Below are positions 7,513 to 16,566 of a stretch of 64,000 nucleotides of DNA, piece by piece (within the stretch, counting starts at the first letter, position 1; each line of letters begins with the position of its first letter). The stretch lies in assembly GCA_041395945.1 (NCBI GenBank), contig JAWKZN010000001.1, positions 3,100,001 to 3,164,000 on the forward strand, read 5' to 3'. The stretch comes from Pseudomonadales bacterium. GTDB taxonomy: Bacteria > Pseudomonadota > Gammaproteobacteria > Pseudomonadales > Azotimanducaceae. Both the position numbers and the translations under genes were made by a program. The notes under the pieces are model-generated. The model did no database searches. It was not told the DNA's origin and was given only the letters and a program-made list of their open reading frames with translations.

Positions 7513-8667
7513 ATGCTTTACGACAACTATCAGTCCCCCTGGCTCGACGACGAGCTGCGCATGCTTCAGGACGCGGCCCGGAAATTTTTCGAAGCCGAGT
7601 TCGCCCCGCGCAACGAGGCCTGGATCAATCAGGGCAAAGTGGATCGCGACGCCTGGAATCTGGCCGGTGCCGCCGGTCTGCTGTGTGCAGAGATTCCAGT
7701 GCAGTACGGTGGCGCAGGCGGTGACTACCGGCATGAGACAGTCATCATGGAGGAGATGCTCAGGGCCGGTATCGGCGGTTTCGGGAACCAGGTCCACAGC
7801 GCCATCGTGGCGCCTTACATCCTCAATTACGGCAGCGAGGCGCAGAAGCAGCGCTGGCTGCCGAAGATGGCCACCGGTGAGATGGTTGGCGCCATCGCGA
7901 TGACCGAACCCAACACCGGCTCGGATCTGCAGCGCATCCGCACTACAGCCATCCGGGATGGCGACGACTACATCATCAATGGATCCAAGACCTACATCAC
8001 CAATGGTCAGCACGCGGACATGATCATCGTGGTCGCTAAAACCGATCCCTCTCTGGGTGCCAAGGGCATCAGCCTCATCGTGGTGGAAGGTGATGCTCCG
8101 GGCTTTCAGCGCGGTCGCAATCTGAAGAAGCTCGGCCAGAAAGCGGCCGACACATCGGAACTGTTCTTTGCCGACTGCCGCGTGCCGGTCACTCACCTGC
8201 TCGGTGACGCCGAAGGCAGAGGCTTCATCCAGCTCATGCAGCAGCTGCCTCAGGAGCGACTCAACATTGCTCAGGCGGCCGTCGTGCAGGCTGAGCGCGC
8301 CATCGAGCTGACTCTGGATTTCGTGAAGGAGCGCCAGGTCTTCGGTCAGCGAGTACTGGATTTCCAGAACACCCGGTTCAAGCTCGCCGAGTGCAAGACT
8401 GAGGCTCTCATCGGCCGCACCTTCGTGGATCAATGCGTGCTGAAGCTGCTCAAAGGTGAACTCGATGCAGCCACCGCCTCGATGGCCAAGTACTGGTGCA
8501 CCCAGAAACAGTGCGACATCATCGATGAGTGCCTGCAGCTGCATGGTGGTGCCGGCTATATGGACGAATACGAAATATCCCGCATGTATGCAGACGCACG
8601 AGTGCAGAAGATCTACGGTGGCACCAACGAAATCATGAAGGAGCTGGTCGGCCGGACCCTCGGCTGA
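7513..8667 (+). CDS. Acyl-CoA dehydrogenase, long-chain (LCAD) type
   Basis: The 384-residue flavoprotein has the FAD and acyl-CoA motifs AMTEPNTGSDLQRIRTTA and NGSKTYITNG. Its C-terminal half is very like mitochondrial LCAD: LPQERLNIAQ, ATASMAKYW, CLQLHGGAGYM and IYGGTNEIMKEL. The usual YEGT glutamate of medium-chain enzymes is replaced by Gly. As in LCAD and isovaleryl-CoA dehydrogenase, the catalytic base should instead be the Glu of LPQER. It would oxidise long or branched acyl-CoA and pass electrons to ETF. The start is ATG 7513, since the 46 residues encoded upstream are not family-like. Confidence 0.9.
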   Translation: MLYDNYQSPWLDDELRMLQDAARKFFEAEFAPRNEAWINQGKVDRDAWNLAGAAGLLCAEIPVQYGGAGGDYRHETVIMEEMLRAGIGGFGNQVHSAIVAPYILNYGSEAQKQRWLPKMATGEMVGAIAMTEPNTGSDLQRIRTTAIRDGDDYIINGSKTYITNGQHADMIIVVAKTDPSLGAKGISLIVVEGDAPGFQRGRNLKKLGQKAADTSELFFADCRVPVTHLLGDAEGRGFIQLMQQLPQERLNIAQAAVVQAERAIELTLDFVKERQVFGQRVLDFQNTRFKLAECKTEALIGRTFVDQCVLKLLKGELDAATASMAKYWCTQKQCDIIDECLQLHGGAGYMDEYEISRMYADARVQKIYGGTNEIMKELVGRTLG

Positions 8668-8688
8668 TCGCAGCCGGCGGCCTGCGAC

Positions 8689-9966
8689 ATGCTCGCCTAC
8701 TGGCGCTTCTACTGGCCGCTGGCCCTCATGGGACTGGCGATGGTGCTGTCTGTGCAGTTCCAGAACGCAGCGCTGGCCCGCTATCCGGAAGCGATCACCG
8801 AGCTCGCCATTTTTGCTCTGGCCTACAGCACCTTCGGATTCTTCCGCGCCAGTCTGAATTTCATCGCCCAGCTCTCCAATGTCTTCGCCCGCAGCCAGCC
8901 CGGGACCGAAAGATGCCACCGCTTCGTTGTCGCTGCGAGTATCCTGATCATGCTGCCGCTGATACTGCTGGGTCACAGTACCGCCGGAGCGAAGCTGCTC
9001 GCAGTCGTTTTCCGTATCGATGCCGATCTGACCGGACGCGTGCAGGAGTACCTGATCTACCTGGCGCCGATCATTCTCCTCGGCGCGCAACGCTTCTACT
9101 ACACGGGTCTCCTGGTGCAGGCGCGTCTCACCGGCTGGGTCACCAGTCTCAATGTCTTTTTTCTGGTGATGGTGATCGTCGGACTCATCGCCGGCTTCCA
9201 GCTTGGCCTGCGCCCGGTCCATGTACTGGTGGGCTCAGAAGCTGTCGCCATACTCATTCAACTGATCGCAACGATTTACGTAAAACGTCGCTACTACCGG
9301 CTGCCCGCCACAGCGGAACACGAGTCCCTCACCTACGGCGAACTGACCCGGTTTTTCATCCCTGTGTCGCTTACCGGTGTGATGTTTGCGCTGAGCCGGC
9401 CCGTGCTCTACGCCTTCGTGAGCCGCACACCCGACGGCATTCTCGCCATCGCCGCCATGCGTGTCGCCTTCGACTTCGCGATGCTGTTTCAGCAGGCGGC
9501 CAACCAGTTCCGCCACTTCTTCGTCACTTTCGGTCTGGACGACCTTGCCACCAAGCGGCGCTTCATGATGCTCATCTGGGCGGGGCTCACCGCGATCATG
9601 CTGCTGATCGCACTGACGCCGGTATCGAATCTGATCTGGCGTGATCTGATGCGCATTCCCGACGATGTCCGGGCTCTGTCCACAGATGTGTTTCTGATCA
9701 TGTGTCTCATGCCCACGGTGATCATCCTGCGCAACTACTTCCATGGCCGGCTGATGGTGGAACGCCGTACTTCGGGCATGGCAGTGGGCAGCATCCTGCG
9801 GGTGGCAGGCATCTATGCCGGGGCCCAGGTGCTGTTTTCGCTGGACCTGCTCAACTCGTTGAGCGCATCTGCGCTGTTGCTGTTCGGCTTCCTGATCGAA
9901 GCCGCCGTTGTTTATCAGGCAGCGAAAGGCCAGGGCGAGCGGGTGAAGGCCACCGCGAACATATAG
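8689..9966 (+). CDS. ANKH-like polytopic membrane protein (MATE/MOP-like fold)
   Basis: The 425-residue protein is hydrophobic throughout, with about ten to twelve membrane segments. By eye it resembles animal ANKH (progressive ankylosis protein, a transporter exporting ATP/citrate/pyrophosphate). Shared features are a WPL near the N-terminus, an LAYS-F segment, YLAPIILLGAQRFYYTGLLVQ against ANKH YLAAFPFMDA...GILLK, and ALSRPVLYAFVSR against RISRPIVNLFVSR. It also has the general layout of MATE and polysaccharide-flippase proteins. It starts 21 bp after the LCAD gene, so the two are probably co-transcribed. Its 3' end overlaps the convergent SirB2 gene by 52 bp. The substrate is unknown. Confidence 0.55.
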   Translation: MLAYWRFYWPLALMGLAMVLSVQFQNAALARYPEAITELAIFALAYSTFGFFRASLNFIAQLSNVFARSQPGTERCHRFVVAASILIMLPLILLGHSTAGAKLLAVVFRIDADLTGRVQEYLIYLAPIILLGAQRFYYTGLLVQARLTGWVTSLNVFFLVMVIVGLIAGFQLGLRPVHVLVGSEAVAILIQLIATIYVKRRYYRLPATAEHESLTYGELTRFFIPVSLTGVMFALSRPVLYAFVSRTPDGILAIAAMRVAFDFAMLFQQAANQFRHFFVTFGLDDLATKRRFMMLIWAGLTAIMLLIALTPVSNLIWRDLMRIPDDVRALSTDVFLIMCLMPTVIILRNYFHGRLMVERRTSGMAVGSILRVAGIYAGAQVLFSLDLLNSLSASALLLFGFLIEAAVVYQAAKGQGERVKATANI

Positions 9967-10280
9967 CCGACGCAGACCAGTGCAGCGACGAAACTGGCGA
10001 TTTTCACACCGCGATTACCCGCACGCATGGTCACCACACCAAAGCCGATGTAAGCCAGCAGACCCAGCAGTTTGGCGCCCAGCCAGCCTTCCGTAAGTGA
10101 TGCACCAATGCTGATCGCCATGGTCACACCGAGTGTGAGCAGCAGTGTGTCGATAACGTGGGGCGCTATGCGCACCCACTTCTCGTTGCGCAGCGGTGAA
10201 TCCACGATGGCCCAGAGACCTCTCACCACAAAGCTCACCAGAGTGAGGTAGGCCAGCATGATGTGGAAGCTCTTCAACAT
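9915..10280 (-). CDS. SirB2 family membrane protein
   Basis: The 121-residue protein has four hydrophobic segments and the family landmarks KSFHIMLAYLTL at the N-terminus, the FVVRGLW motif and HVIDTLLLTLGV. SirB2 was named as an invasion-gene regulator in Salmonella, but the biochemical role of the family is not settled. The gene converges on and overlaps the end of the ANKH-like gene by 52 bp. The 117-bp divergent gap to the AGCS gene shows no clear promoter. Confidence 0.85.
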   Translation of the reverse strand: MLKSFHIMLAYLTLVSFVVRGLWAIVDSPLRNEKWVRIAPHVIDTLLLTLGVTMAISIGASLTEGWLGAKLLGLLAYIGFGVVTMRAGNRGVKIASFVAALVCVGYMFAVAFTRSPWPFAA

Positions 10281-10397
10281 GGTCTATGATCCGTCCGGTA
10301 CGCAGGGGCGGGAAGAATAACAAAGCGACATCCGCTCACCAGTCTTCATCGCATCAATTCCCGAAAAAAATCATCCCCAGGAACCCGGCACTGCTGA

Positions 10398-11825
10398 ATG
10401 GACATTGACCAGGCCATCGACCTCACCATGCGCCCCGTCGCAGACACTGTGGCTGGTTTCATCTTCTTTTCCGTTCCCGCCTTCGGCACCGAGATACCCC
10501 TGATCGTTGCATGGCTCATCGCAGGCGGCGTGTTCTTCACCGGCTATCTTCGCTTCATCAACCTGCGCGGCTTCGGCCACGCCCTGGCCCTGGTGCGCGG
10601 ACGCTACGCAAAGAAAGGAGATCCCGGGGAGATTTCCCAGTTCCAGGCACTCACCACGGCAGTCTCCGGAACCGTGGGTATCGGCAACATTGCCGGTGTG
10701 GCGGTGGCCATTACCATGGGCGGACCGGGTGCTGCATTCTGGCTGCTGGTGGCCGGTCTGCTCGGCATGTCCACCAAGTTCGCAGAATGCACTCTGGGTG
10801 TGCGATACCGTCGGATACTGGAAGATGGTTCGGTGTCGGGGGGCCCGATGTATTACCTGGAGCACGGTCTCGCCGATTTACGGCTGCCGCGCACCGGTCG
10901 GGTACTCGGACTGTTCTACGCGCTTGCGATGGTGTTCGGCTGCCTCGGGATCGGCAACATGTTTCAGTCAAACCAGGCGGCGACGGTTCTCATCGGGCTT
11001 ACCGGCGGTGAAACCAGTTTCTTTGCCGATCGAGCCTGGCTGATCGGTGTGGGCCTTGCTCTGGCAGTCGGCCTGGTGATCATCGGCGGTATCCGTTCCA
11101 TCGCTCAGACCACGTCGCGCCTGGTGCCCGGCATGGCGCTTCTCTACATGATCAGCGCGCTCACCATTCTCGCTCTCAACGCCGAAGCGCTCCCGGGTGC
11201 TCTGCGGGCCATCTGGACCGGTGCGTTTTCCGCAGAAGGTGTCGCGGGGGGTGCTGTGGGTGCGCTGATCACCGGGTTCCGCAGGGCGGCATTCTCCAAT
11301 GAAGCCGGGCTGGGCTCGGCCGCTATCGCCCACGCCACAGCCAGAACTCCTGAGCCCGCCAGCGAAGGTCATGTCGCTCTGCTCGAACCCTTTATCGATA
11401 CAGTGGTGATCTGTTCGATAACAGCGCTGGTCATCGTCACGACAGTCTACGAGCCCGGCATGACGGCGGTGGGCGTGAGCGGAATCGAGCTGACCACCCG
11501 GGCCTTCGCCAGTACCCTCTGGTGGTCGCCCATACCTCTGTCGATCGCCGCAGTACTGTTCGCCTTTTCCACCATGATCGCCTGGTCGTACTATGGCCTG
11601 AAGGCGTTCACCTACCTCGTGGGTCACCATCGCTGGGCCGATCTCGGCTTCAAGGTTTTTTTCCTGTGTTTCGTGGTCATCGGCAGCAGTGTGCAGCTCA
11701 GCGCTGTTGTGGACCTCTCCGATGCGCTGGTCTTCGTGGTGGCCATTCCGAATCTGGTGGGCCTGTACCTGCTGGCCCCTCTCATCCGCAAGGAGCTCCA
11801 GAACTATGAGCAGAAAATTTCTTAA
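10398..11825 (+). CDS. AGCS family sodium:alanine/glycine symporter
   Basis: The 475-residue protein has about eleven membrane helices and the AGCS signatures: FQALTTAVSGTVGIGNIAGVAVAI near residues 75-100, GPGAAFWLLVAGLLGMSTKFAECTLGVRYR, and GFRRAAFSNEAGLGSAAIAHA in the second half. The family takes up alanine or glycine with Na+. The start could be ATG 10398 or the in-frame ATG 33 bases later, since no strong ribosome-binding site precedes either. Its end overlaps the amidohydrolase start by 20 bp, which suggests the imported compound or its precursor is the amidohydrolase substrate or product. That link is inference. Confidence 0.9.
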   Translation: MDIDQAIDLTMRPVADTVAGFIFFSVPAFGTEIPLIVAWLIAGGVFFTGYLRFINLRGFGHALALVRGRYAKKGDPGEISQFQALTTAVSGTVGIGNIAGVAVAITMGGPGAAFWLLVAGLLGMSTKFAECTLGVRYRRILEDGSVSGGPMYYLEHGLADLRLPRTGRVLGLFYALAMVFGCLGIGNMFQSNQAATVLIGLTGGETSFFADRAWLIGVGLALAVGLVIIGGIRSIAQTTSRLVPGMALLYMISALTILALNAEALPGALRAIWTGAFSAEGVAGGAVGALITGFRRAAFSNEAGLGSAAIAHATARTPEPASEGHVALLEPFIDTVVICSITALVIVTTVYEPGMTAVGVSGIELTTRAFASTLWWSPIPLSIAAVLFAFSTMIAWSYYGLKAFTYLVGHHRWADLGFKVFFLCFVVIGSSVQLSAVVDLSDALVFVVAIPNLVGLYLLAPLIRKELQNYEQKIS

Positions 11826-13557
11826 CCTGATCTGGCTGCTGCTGGTGGCCGCCTGCGCGCCTGAGACAGAGACCGCTCAGTCTGCAGCAACGAACTCCGC
11901 AGCCGGGGTGACTGCTGAGGGTGCCAGCCATGTATTTCTGGGCAGCCACATCATCACCATGACCGACCAGAAGCCTCAGCCCACCGCCCTGGCGGTGACC
12001 GGCGAGGAGATCGTCTGGATGGGTGACCGGGCGAAGGCCGACGCGTGGATCGGGACCGGCACCCAGGTGCATGAACTCGGAGAGCGCGCCCTGCTGCCGG
12101 GATTCATCGACGCACACGGGCATCTGACCTATCTCGCCGCAACGCTGGGCTGGGCGAATCTGGCGTCACCACCGGTGGGTCCCGTGACGGATATCGCCTC
12201 ACTGCAGACCACGCTGCGTGCCCATCTCGCGGCCACCGCAGCCGCACCCGGTGCCTGGGTGATCGGTCAGGGCTACGACGACTCCCTGATGGCCGAGCAG
12301 CGCCATCCGACACGCCAGGAACTGGATGCGGTCTCGAACCAACACCCCATCGCCCTGCTGCATGTGTCCGGCCATCTGCTCGCGGCAAACTCTGCCGCGC
12401 TGGCTGCCGCCGGTATCAACGCGGAAACGCCGAATCCACCCGGAGGTCACATCCGCCGGGAGGCGGGTTCGGAAACGCCCAACGGTGTGCTGGAAGAGAC
12501 CGCCACCTATCCGTTGCGGGCAGTGCTGATGCAGCCGAGTGCAGATCCGCTGGCGGACCTGAGGCACGCCCTGTCGATTTACGCAAGCCACGGCATCACC
12601 ACAGCCCAGGACGGTGCGATATCACCACCCGCTGTCGAACTCCTGGAAACCGCCGCCAATCTGGGCCAGCTCAGCCTTGATGTGGTCGTCTATCCGGTCG
12701 CGCAGAATCTCGAAAGTGCCGATGCCATGGCCTACCTTTTCGGCCCCTATCGCAATCGCCTTCGCTACGGCGGAGTGAAGCTGGTACTCGACGGTTCACC
12801 CCAGGGTAAGACCGCCTATCTCAGCAGGCCTTATGCAGTACCACCCCATGGCCAGAATGCCGATTACCACGGCTATCCCACCTTCCCGGCCGCCACCGTC
12901 AACGTCATGGTGGCCTCGCTGATGGAGCGGGACATTCCCGTACTTGCCCACGCCAATGGCGACGCCGCCGCGCAACAGCTCATCGATGCCGTGGCAGCGG
13001 CTCCCGGTCGAGCGGGCAGAGACCATCGCACCGTGATGATCCATGCTCAAACCGTCCGGGATGATCAGCTCGATCAGATGCTCGAACTCGGCATGATGCC
13101 GTCCTTCTTCTCTGCACACACCTTCTACTGGGGCGACTGGCACCGGGACTCGGTGCTCGGTGTGGAGCGCGCCAGCCGGATCAGCCCGACCCGCTCGAGT
13201 ATCGAGCGTGGCCTGCCATTTACCGTGCACAACGATGCCCCCATCGTGCCGCCCGACATGATCCGCCTGCTCTGGGCCACCACCAACAGGATCACGCGCA
13301 GCGGACAGGTCCTTGGTGCGGATCAGCGCCTGAGCATCCATGAAGCACTCGCCGCGGTGACCCGGGACGCGGCCTATCAGTACTTCGAGGAGGATCGCAA
13401 AGGCACACTGGCTGTCGGCAAGCTGGCGGATCTGGTAATCGTCTCGGCTGACCCGCTGGCCATGGCGACCGAGGACCTGCTCGATCTCGAGATCTCAGAA
13501 ACCTGGTCCCACGGCACCAGGGTTTTCGCGGGTGTGTCCGCAGGGCAGGCTCCGTAA
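11806..13557 (+). CDS. Amidohydrolase family 3 (YtcJ-like) lipoprotein
   Basis: The 583-residue product begins at ATG 11806, ten bases after AAGGAG, and overlaps the symporter gene. It opens with a short lipoprotein signal (KFLNLIWLLLVAACAPE), so it is probably anchored in the envelope. The enzyme domain has the amidohydrolase metal motif GFIDAHGHLTY, the AHANGDAAAQQLIDA histidine segment, HNDAPIVPPD, and the C-terminal GTLAVGKLADLVIVSADPL of family 3. It should hydrolyse an amide or carbamate bond with one or two metal ions; the substrate is not predictable. Export plus overlap with an amino-acid symporter suggests an outside-then-import route. Confidence 0.88.
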   Translation: MSRKFLNLIWLLLVAACAPETETAQSAATNSAAGVTAEGASHVFLGSHIITMTDQKPQPTALAVTGEEIVWMGDRAKADAWIGTGTQVHELGERALLPGFIDAHGHLTYLAATLGWANLASPPVGPVTDIASLQTTLRAHLAATAAAPGAWVIGQGYDDSLMAEQRHPTRQELDAVSNQHPIALLHVSGHLLAANSAALAAAGINAETPNPPGGHIRREAGSETPNGVLEETATYPLRAVLMQPSADPLADLRHALSIYASHGITTAQDGAISPPAVELLETAANLGQLSLDVVVYPVAQNLESADAMAYLFGPYRNRLRYGGVKLVLDGSPQGKTAYLSRPYAVPPHGQNADYHGYPTFPAATVNVMVASLMERDIPVLAHANGDAAAQQLIDAVAAAPGRAGRDHRTVMIHAQTVRDDQLDQMLELGMMPSFFSAHTFYWGDWHRDSVLGVERASRISPTRSSIERGLPFTVHNDAPIVPPDMIRLLWATTNRITRSGQVLGADQRLSIHEALAAVTRDAAYQYFEEDRKGTLAVGKLADLVIVSADPLAMATEDLLDLEISETWSHGTRVFAGVSAGQAP

Positions 13558-13705
13558 CCGGCGTCCGCCTCGATCACGCCACTCACAAAGACACGGAGAT
13601 CCCGGCGGGACAGCGGCAGCCATTTCTGCCGGCAAACTCGCGACCTCCGAGCGAACGGCTATAATCGCCTCCTTTTCACAGCATTCAGGCCGAGATCCTG
13701 CCCCT

Positions 13706-14575
13706 ATGGAAGGTCCAACATCCCACTCCTATTTCTCCCAGCGACTGCGGCTGCATTATGTCGACTGGGGTAACGAGGACGCGCCTACCCTGCTGCTGGT
13801 GCACGGCGGTCGCGACCACTGCCGCAACTGGGACTGGGTGGCTCAGGCGCTGCGCAAGGACTACCACATCATCGCGCCGGATCTGCGCGGTCACGGTGAT
13901 TCCCAGTGGATGCTGGGTGGCAACTACAACCAGATCGACTACGTCTACGATATCGCCCAGCTGCTGCATCAGACCGGCAAGACACCGGCGACCATCATCA
14001 GCCACTCGCTGGGTGGCTCCATCTCCCTGACCTACTCGGGACTGTTCCCGGAAAATGTCGTGAAACTGGTGGCCATCGAAGGCATGGGGCCTCCGCCCGA
14101 AATGATCAAAGAGCGGATCAATGTGCCGATCGAAAACCGCCTGCTGCACTGGGTGAACGATCTGCGCAAGTCCTCGGGGCGGATGCCGCGCCGCTATGCA
14201 AGCCTCGAAGAGGCCTACGAGCGGATGCAGACCGAAAACCCGCATCTCACCGAGGCCCAGGCGCGTCACCTCACCATCCACGGCAGCAACCAGAACGAAG
14301 ACGGCACCTACAGCTGGAAATTCGACAACTACGTGCGCGTGTTCTCCCCGGTCGGCCTGCCTTTCAAAGAGCAGCACGAACTCTGGGGGCGTATCACCTG
14401 CCCCACTCTGCTGATTCGAGGCACGGAGTCCTGGGCTTCCGACCCGGAAAAGGACGGACGTGCCGCGCACTTTCAGAATGCACGGGTAGCGAACATCGCG
14501 AAGGCCGGCCACTGGGTCCACCACGATCAGCTCGACGAGTTCCTTACCCTCGTGCGGGCATTTCTCGCCGAGTAG
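13706..14575 (+). CDS. Alpha/beta hydrolase
   Basis: The 289-residue protein has the oxyanion motif LLLVHGGRDHCRNWDW, the PDLRGHGDS turn, and the nucleophile elbow ISHSLGGS with Ser101, in which the usual first Gly is Ser. The C-terminal AGHWVHHDQLDEF carries the catalytic His, and the acid is probably Asp/Glu in the LIRGTESWASDPEKD region. It resembles haloalkane dehalogenase/epoxide hydrolase-like enzymes acting on small esters or C-C bonds. The start at ATG 13706 matches the usual family N-terminus. The next gene starts five bases after the stop, so they are likely co-transcribed. Confidence 0.85.
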   Translation: MEGPTSHSYFSQRLRLHYVDWGNEDAPTLLLVHGGRDHCRNWDWVAQALRKDYHIIAPDLRGHGDSQWMLGGNYNQIDYVYDIAQLLHQTGKTPATIISHSLGGSISLTYSGLFPENVVKLVAIEGMGPPPEMIKERINVPIENRLLHWVNDLRKSSGRMPRRYASLEEAYERMQTENPHLTEAQARHLTIHGSNQNEDGTYSWKFDNYVRVFSPVGLPFKEQHELWGRITCPTLLIRGTESWASDPEKDGRAAHFQNARVANIAKAGHWVHHDQLDEFLTLVRAFLAE

Positions 14576-14579
14576 CCAC

Positions 14580-15662
14580 TTGTCCGAGCGCGCCGCCAGA
14601 CTCCATGCCGCCGACTGGCAGGGCGTGATTCATATTACCGGCGGCGGTACGGGACTGCTCACGGAACTGCTTGCCGTGCCCGGGGCATCCCGGACTCTGC
14701 TCGATGCCCACATTCCCTATTCCACCGCCGCCCTCGGCGAGCTGCTCGGCAGGCAGCCGGAGCAGGCCTGTTCCGCTCAGACCGCCCGGGCACTGGCCAT
14801 GGCGGCAATGCAGCGCGCCATCCGCCTCGGCAGCCCTACACCTTTCGGGCTGTCCTGCACCGCGAGCATTGCGACAGACAGAAAGAAGAAAGGCACACAC
14901 CGGGCGCATGCCGCTGTGCAGACGCTGGATGTCACCGCTGGCGCTTACTGGGAACTTCCCGGCAATGACCGCGCCGAGCAGGAACGGCTGATCACCGACA
15001 GGCTCTGGCAGCTGCTGTTCGAGACTCTGCAGCTGGATTTCCGGCAGGCAGAGACGCCTCACGAGCGCGGCCCCGCTGAGCCGGAATGGCGGCGACTCAT
15101 CGAAGGTTCTCTCGACGCCCACCCGAGCTCGGCTCACGATGGTCTACTGCTGCTGCCTGGCGCCTTCAATCCGCTCCACACCGGGCACAAAAAAATGCTG
15201 GCCATCGCCGAGGCACGCACGGGTCTGCGGGGCGCCTATGAACTGTCTCTGCTCAATGTCGACAAGCCACCCCTGGATTACCTCACCATCAGAGAGCGCC
15301 TGGATCAGTTCGACCGACCCGTGTGGCTCACCCGACTGCCGACTTTCGCTGCCAAAGCCGCGCGTTTTCCCGGGGCGCATTTCGTGGTGGGGGTAGACAC
15401 ACTGGTGCGCATCATCGATCCGCACTACTACACCAGTGAACGCATCATGACCGAAGCGCTCAGCTCCTTCATCTCCCGTGACACGCACTTTGTGGTGTTC
15501 GGCCGGCAGGTGGCAGCGGGATTTGTGGTGTTGAGTGATATCGCGCAGGACCTGCCGGAATCGCTGCGCAGTCGCTGTATCGAGATCGGTCAGACGGAAT
15601 TTCACGATACGGTCTCTTCGACTCAGCTGCGCTCAGGAGCGGAGCGCCAGTCAGGCCTCTGA
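14580..15662 (+). CDS. CinA/PncC-like domain fused to a nucleotidyltransferase
   Basis: The 360-residue protein has two domains. Residues 15-165 (HITGGGTGLLTELLAVPGAS, AHIPYS, ALGELLG, TARALAMAAMQRA) resemble the C-terminal domain of CinA, the PncC-type nicotinamide mononucleotide deamidase. Residues 188-350 are a nucleotidyltransferase fold with the ATP-binding motif PGAFNPLHTGH (194-203 is GAFNPLHTGH), as in NadD and NMN adenylyltransferases, plus the late SSTQLR motif. An equivalent two-domain protein exists in plants and fungi, as far as I recall. An NAD-salvage or repair role is a reasonable inference. The start is TTG, five bases after the hydrolase stop, without a good ribosome-binding site, so coupling is likely. 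Confidence 0.75.
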   Translation: MSERAARLHAADWQGVIHITGGGTGLLTELLAVPGASRTLLDAHIPYSTAALGELLGRQPEQACSAQTARALAMAAMQRAIRLGSPTPFGLSCTASIATDRKKKGTHRAHAAVQTLDVTAGAYWELPGNDRAEQERLITDRLWQLLFETLQLDFRQAETPHERGPAEPEWRRLIEGSLDAHPSSAHDGLLLLPGAFNPLHTGHKKMLAIAEARTGLRGAYELSLLNVDKPPLDYLTIRERLDQFDRPVWLTRLPTFAAKAARFPGAHFVVGVDTLVRIIDPHYYTSERIMTEALSSFISRDTHFVVFGRQVAAGFVVLSDIAQDLPESLRSRCIEIGQTEFHDTVSSTQLRSGAERQSGL

Positions 15663-15681
15663 AGCCACCCGGCTGAGGGGA

Positions 15682-16566
15682 CTATTCGAGATCCTCGAGC
15701 CGTTTCGGCCAGTTGGCTTTGAGCAGACGTGACAGCGAACGGTCGGCCAGCAGGCGCCCATCGGTCTGACACTTCGCGCAGTAGTTACTCTCGTTCTCTG
15801 CATAAACAATCCGCTGCACGGGAGATCCGCAGACAGGACAGGGCTGCCTGAAACGACCGTGCACGGCCATTTCCGGATGGAACGCGGTGACTTTGCGGGG
15901 AAATTCATCACCCACCTGGTTGCGCAGCCGCTGCGTCCACTCCTCGAGCACATCGCGGCAGGCGGTATGGAGTCTTTCACTCTCCTGCGCTGAGAGATTC
16001 ACCGGTCTCTGAAAGGGCGACAGCCGTGCCCGCAACAGAATTTCATCCGAGTAAGCATTACCGATGCCTGCAAAGACATGCTGGTCGGTGAGAGCACGTT
16101 TGAGCGTATGGTTACTGTCCGCAAGTTGCCGGCGGAAGGTCTGCAGATCGATGTCGAAGACCTCGAGTCCGCCCGGATCGAGCTCCGCCAGCGCGGTCCG
16201 GCCCTGCACCAGCCGCAGCGATGCGCGCTTCTTCTTACTCACCTCGGTGAACAGCAGCGTACCGGACTCGAAATCGAAGGCCGCGAGCCCGATGCGTTTC
16301 GGTACTGCCGCACCAGCCGGACCCCACTGCAGTCGGCCGGAGATCATCAGGTGCAGCACCAGAAAGATCTCCCCTTCAAGCTCAATCACCAGCTGTTTGG
16401 CCATCCGCCGCAATCCGGCCACCCTGCGGTTCACCACTTCGTCGACGGTCGGGGACACGGTACGAAGCAGAAAGGGGCTGCTGATGCGGATGCCGGTGAG
16501 TGCACGATCAGAGATGCGCCGTTCAAGGTGTTCCAGATAAACAGTGAGATCCGGCAGCTCAGGCAC
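15682..16566 (-). CDS. Fpg/Nei family DNA glycosylase
   Basis: The 294-residue protein keeps the catalytic N-terminus (Pro2, Glu3 in MPELPDLTVY), the KQLVIELEG lysine region, the helix-two-turn-helix (GIGNAYSDEILLRARLSP) and a zinc finger with Cys243, Cys246, Cys263 and Cys266. It should excise oxidised bases and nick by beta/delta-elimination. Two things differ from standard MutM: the N-terminus reads PDLTVYLEHL rather than PEVET, and about 28 residues follow the zinc finger, which normally ends the protein. This places it in a side branch of the family. It overlaps the MATE gene by 8 bp. Confidence 0.85.
   Translation of the reverse strand: MPELPDLTVYLEHLERRISDRALTGIRISSPFLLRTVSPTVDEVVNRRVAGLRRMAKQLVIELEGEIFLVLHLMISGRLQWGPAGAAVPKRIGLAAFDFESGTLLFTEVSKKKRASLRLVQGRTALAELDPGGLEVFDIDLQTFRRQLADSNHTLKRALTDQHVFAGIGNAYSDEILLRARLSPFQRPVNLSAQESERLHTACRDVLEEWTQRLRNQVGDEFPRKVTAFHPEMAVHGRFRQPCPVCGSPVQRIVYAENESNYCAKCQTDGRLLADRSLSRLLKANWPKRLEDLE

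Noticed and set aside
7507..9222. 571-codon frame on the minus strand opposite the LCAD and ANKH-like genes
   Set aside because: Rich in His/Gln/Arg, no domain; the plus-strand genes have clear families.
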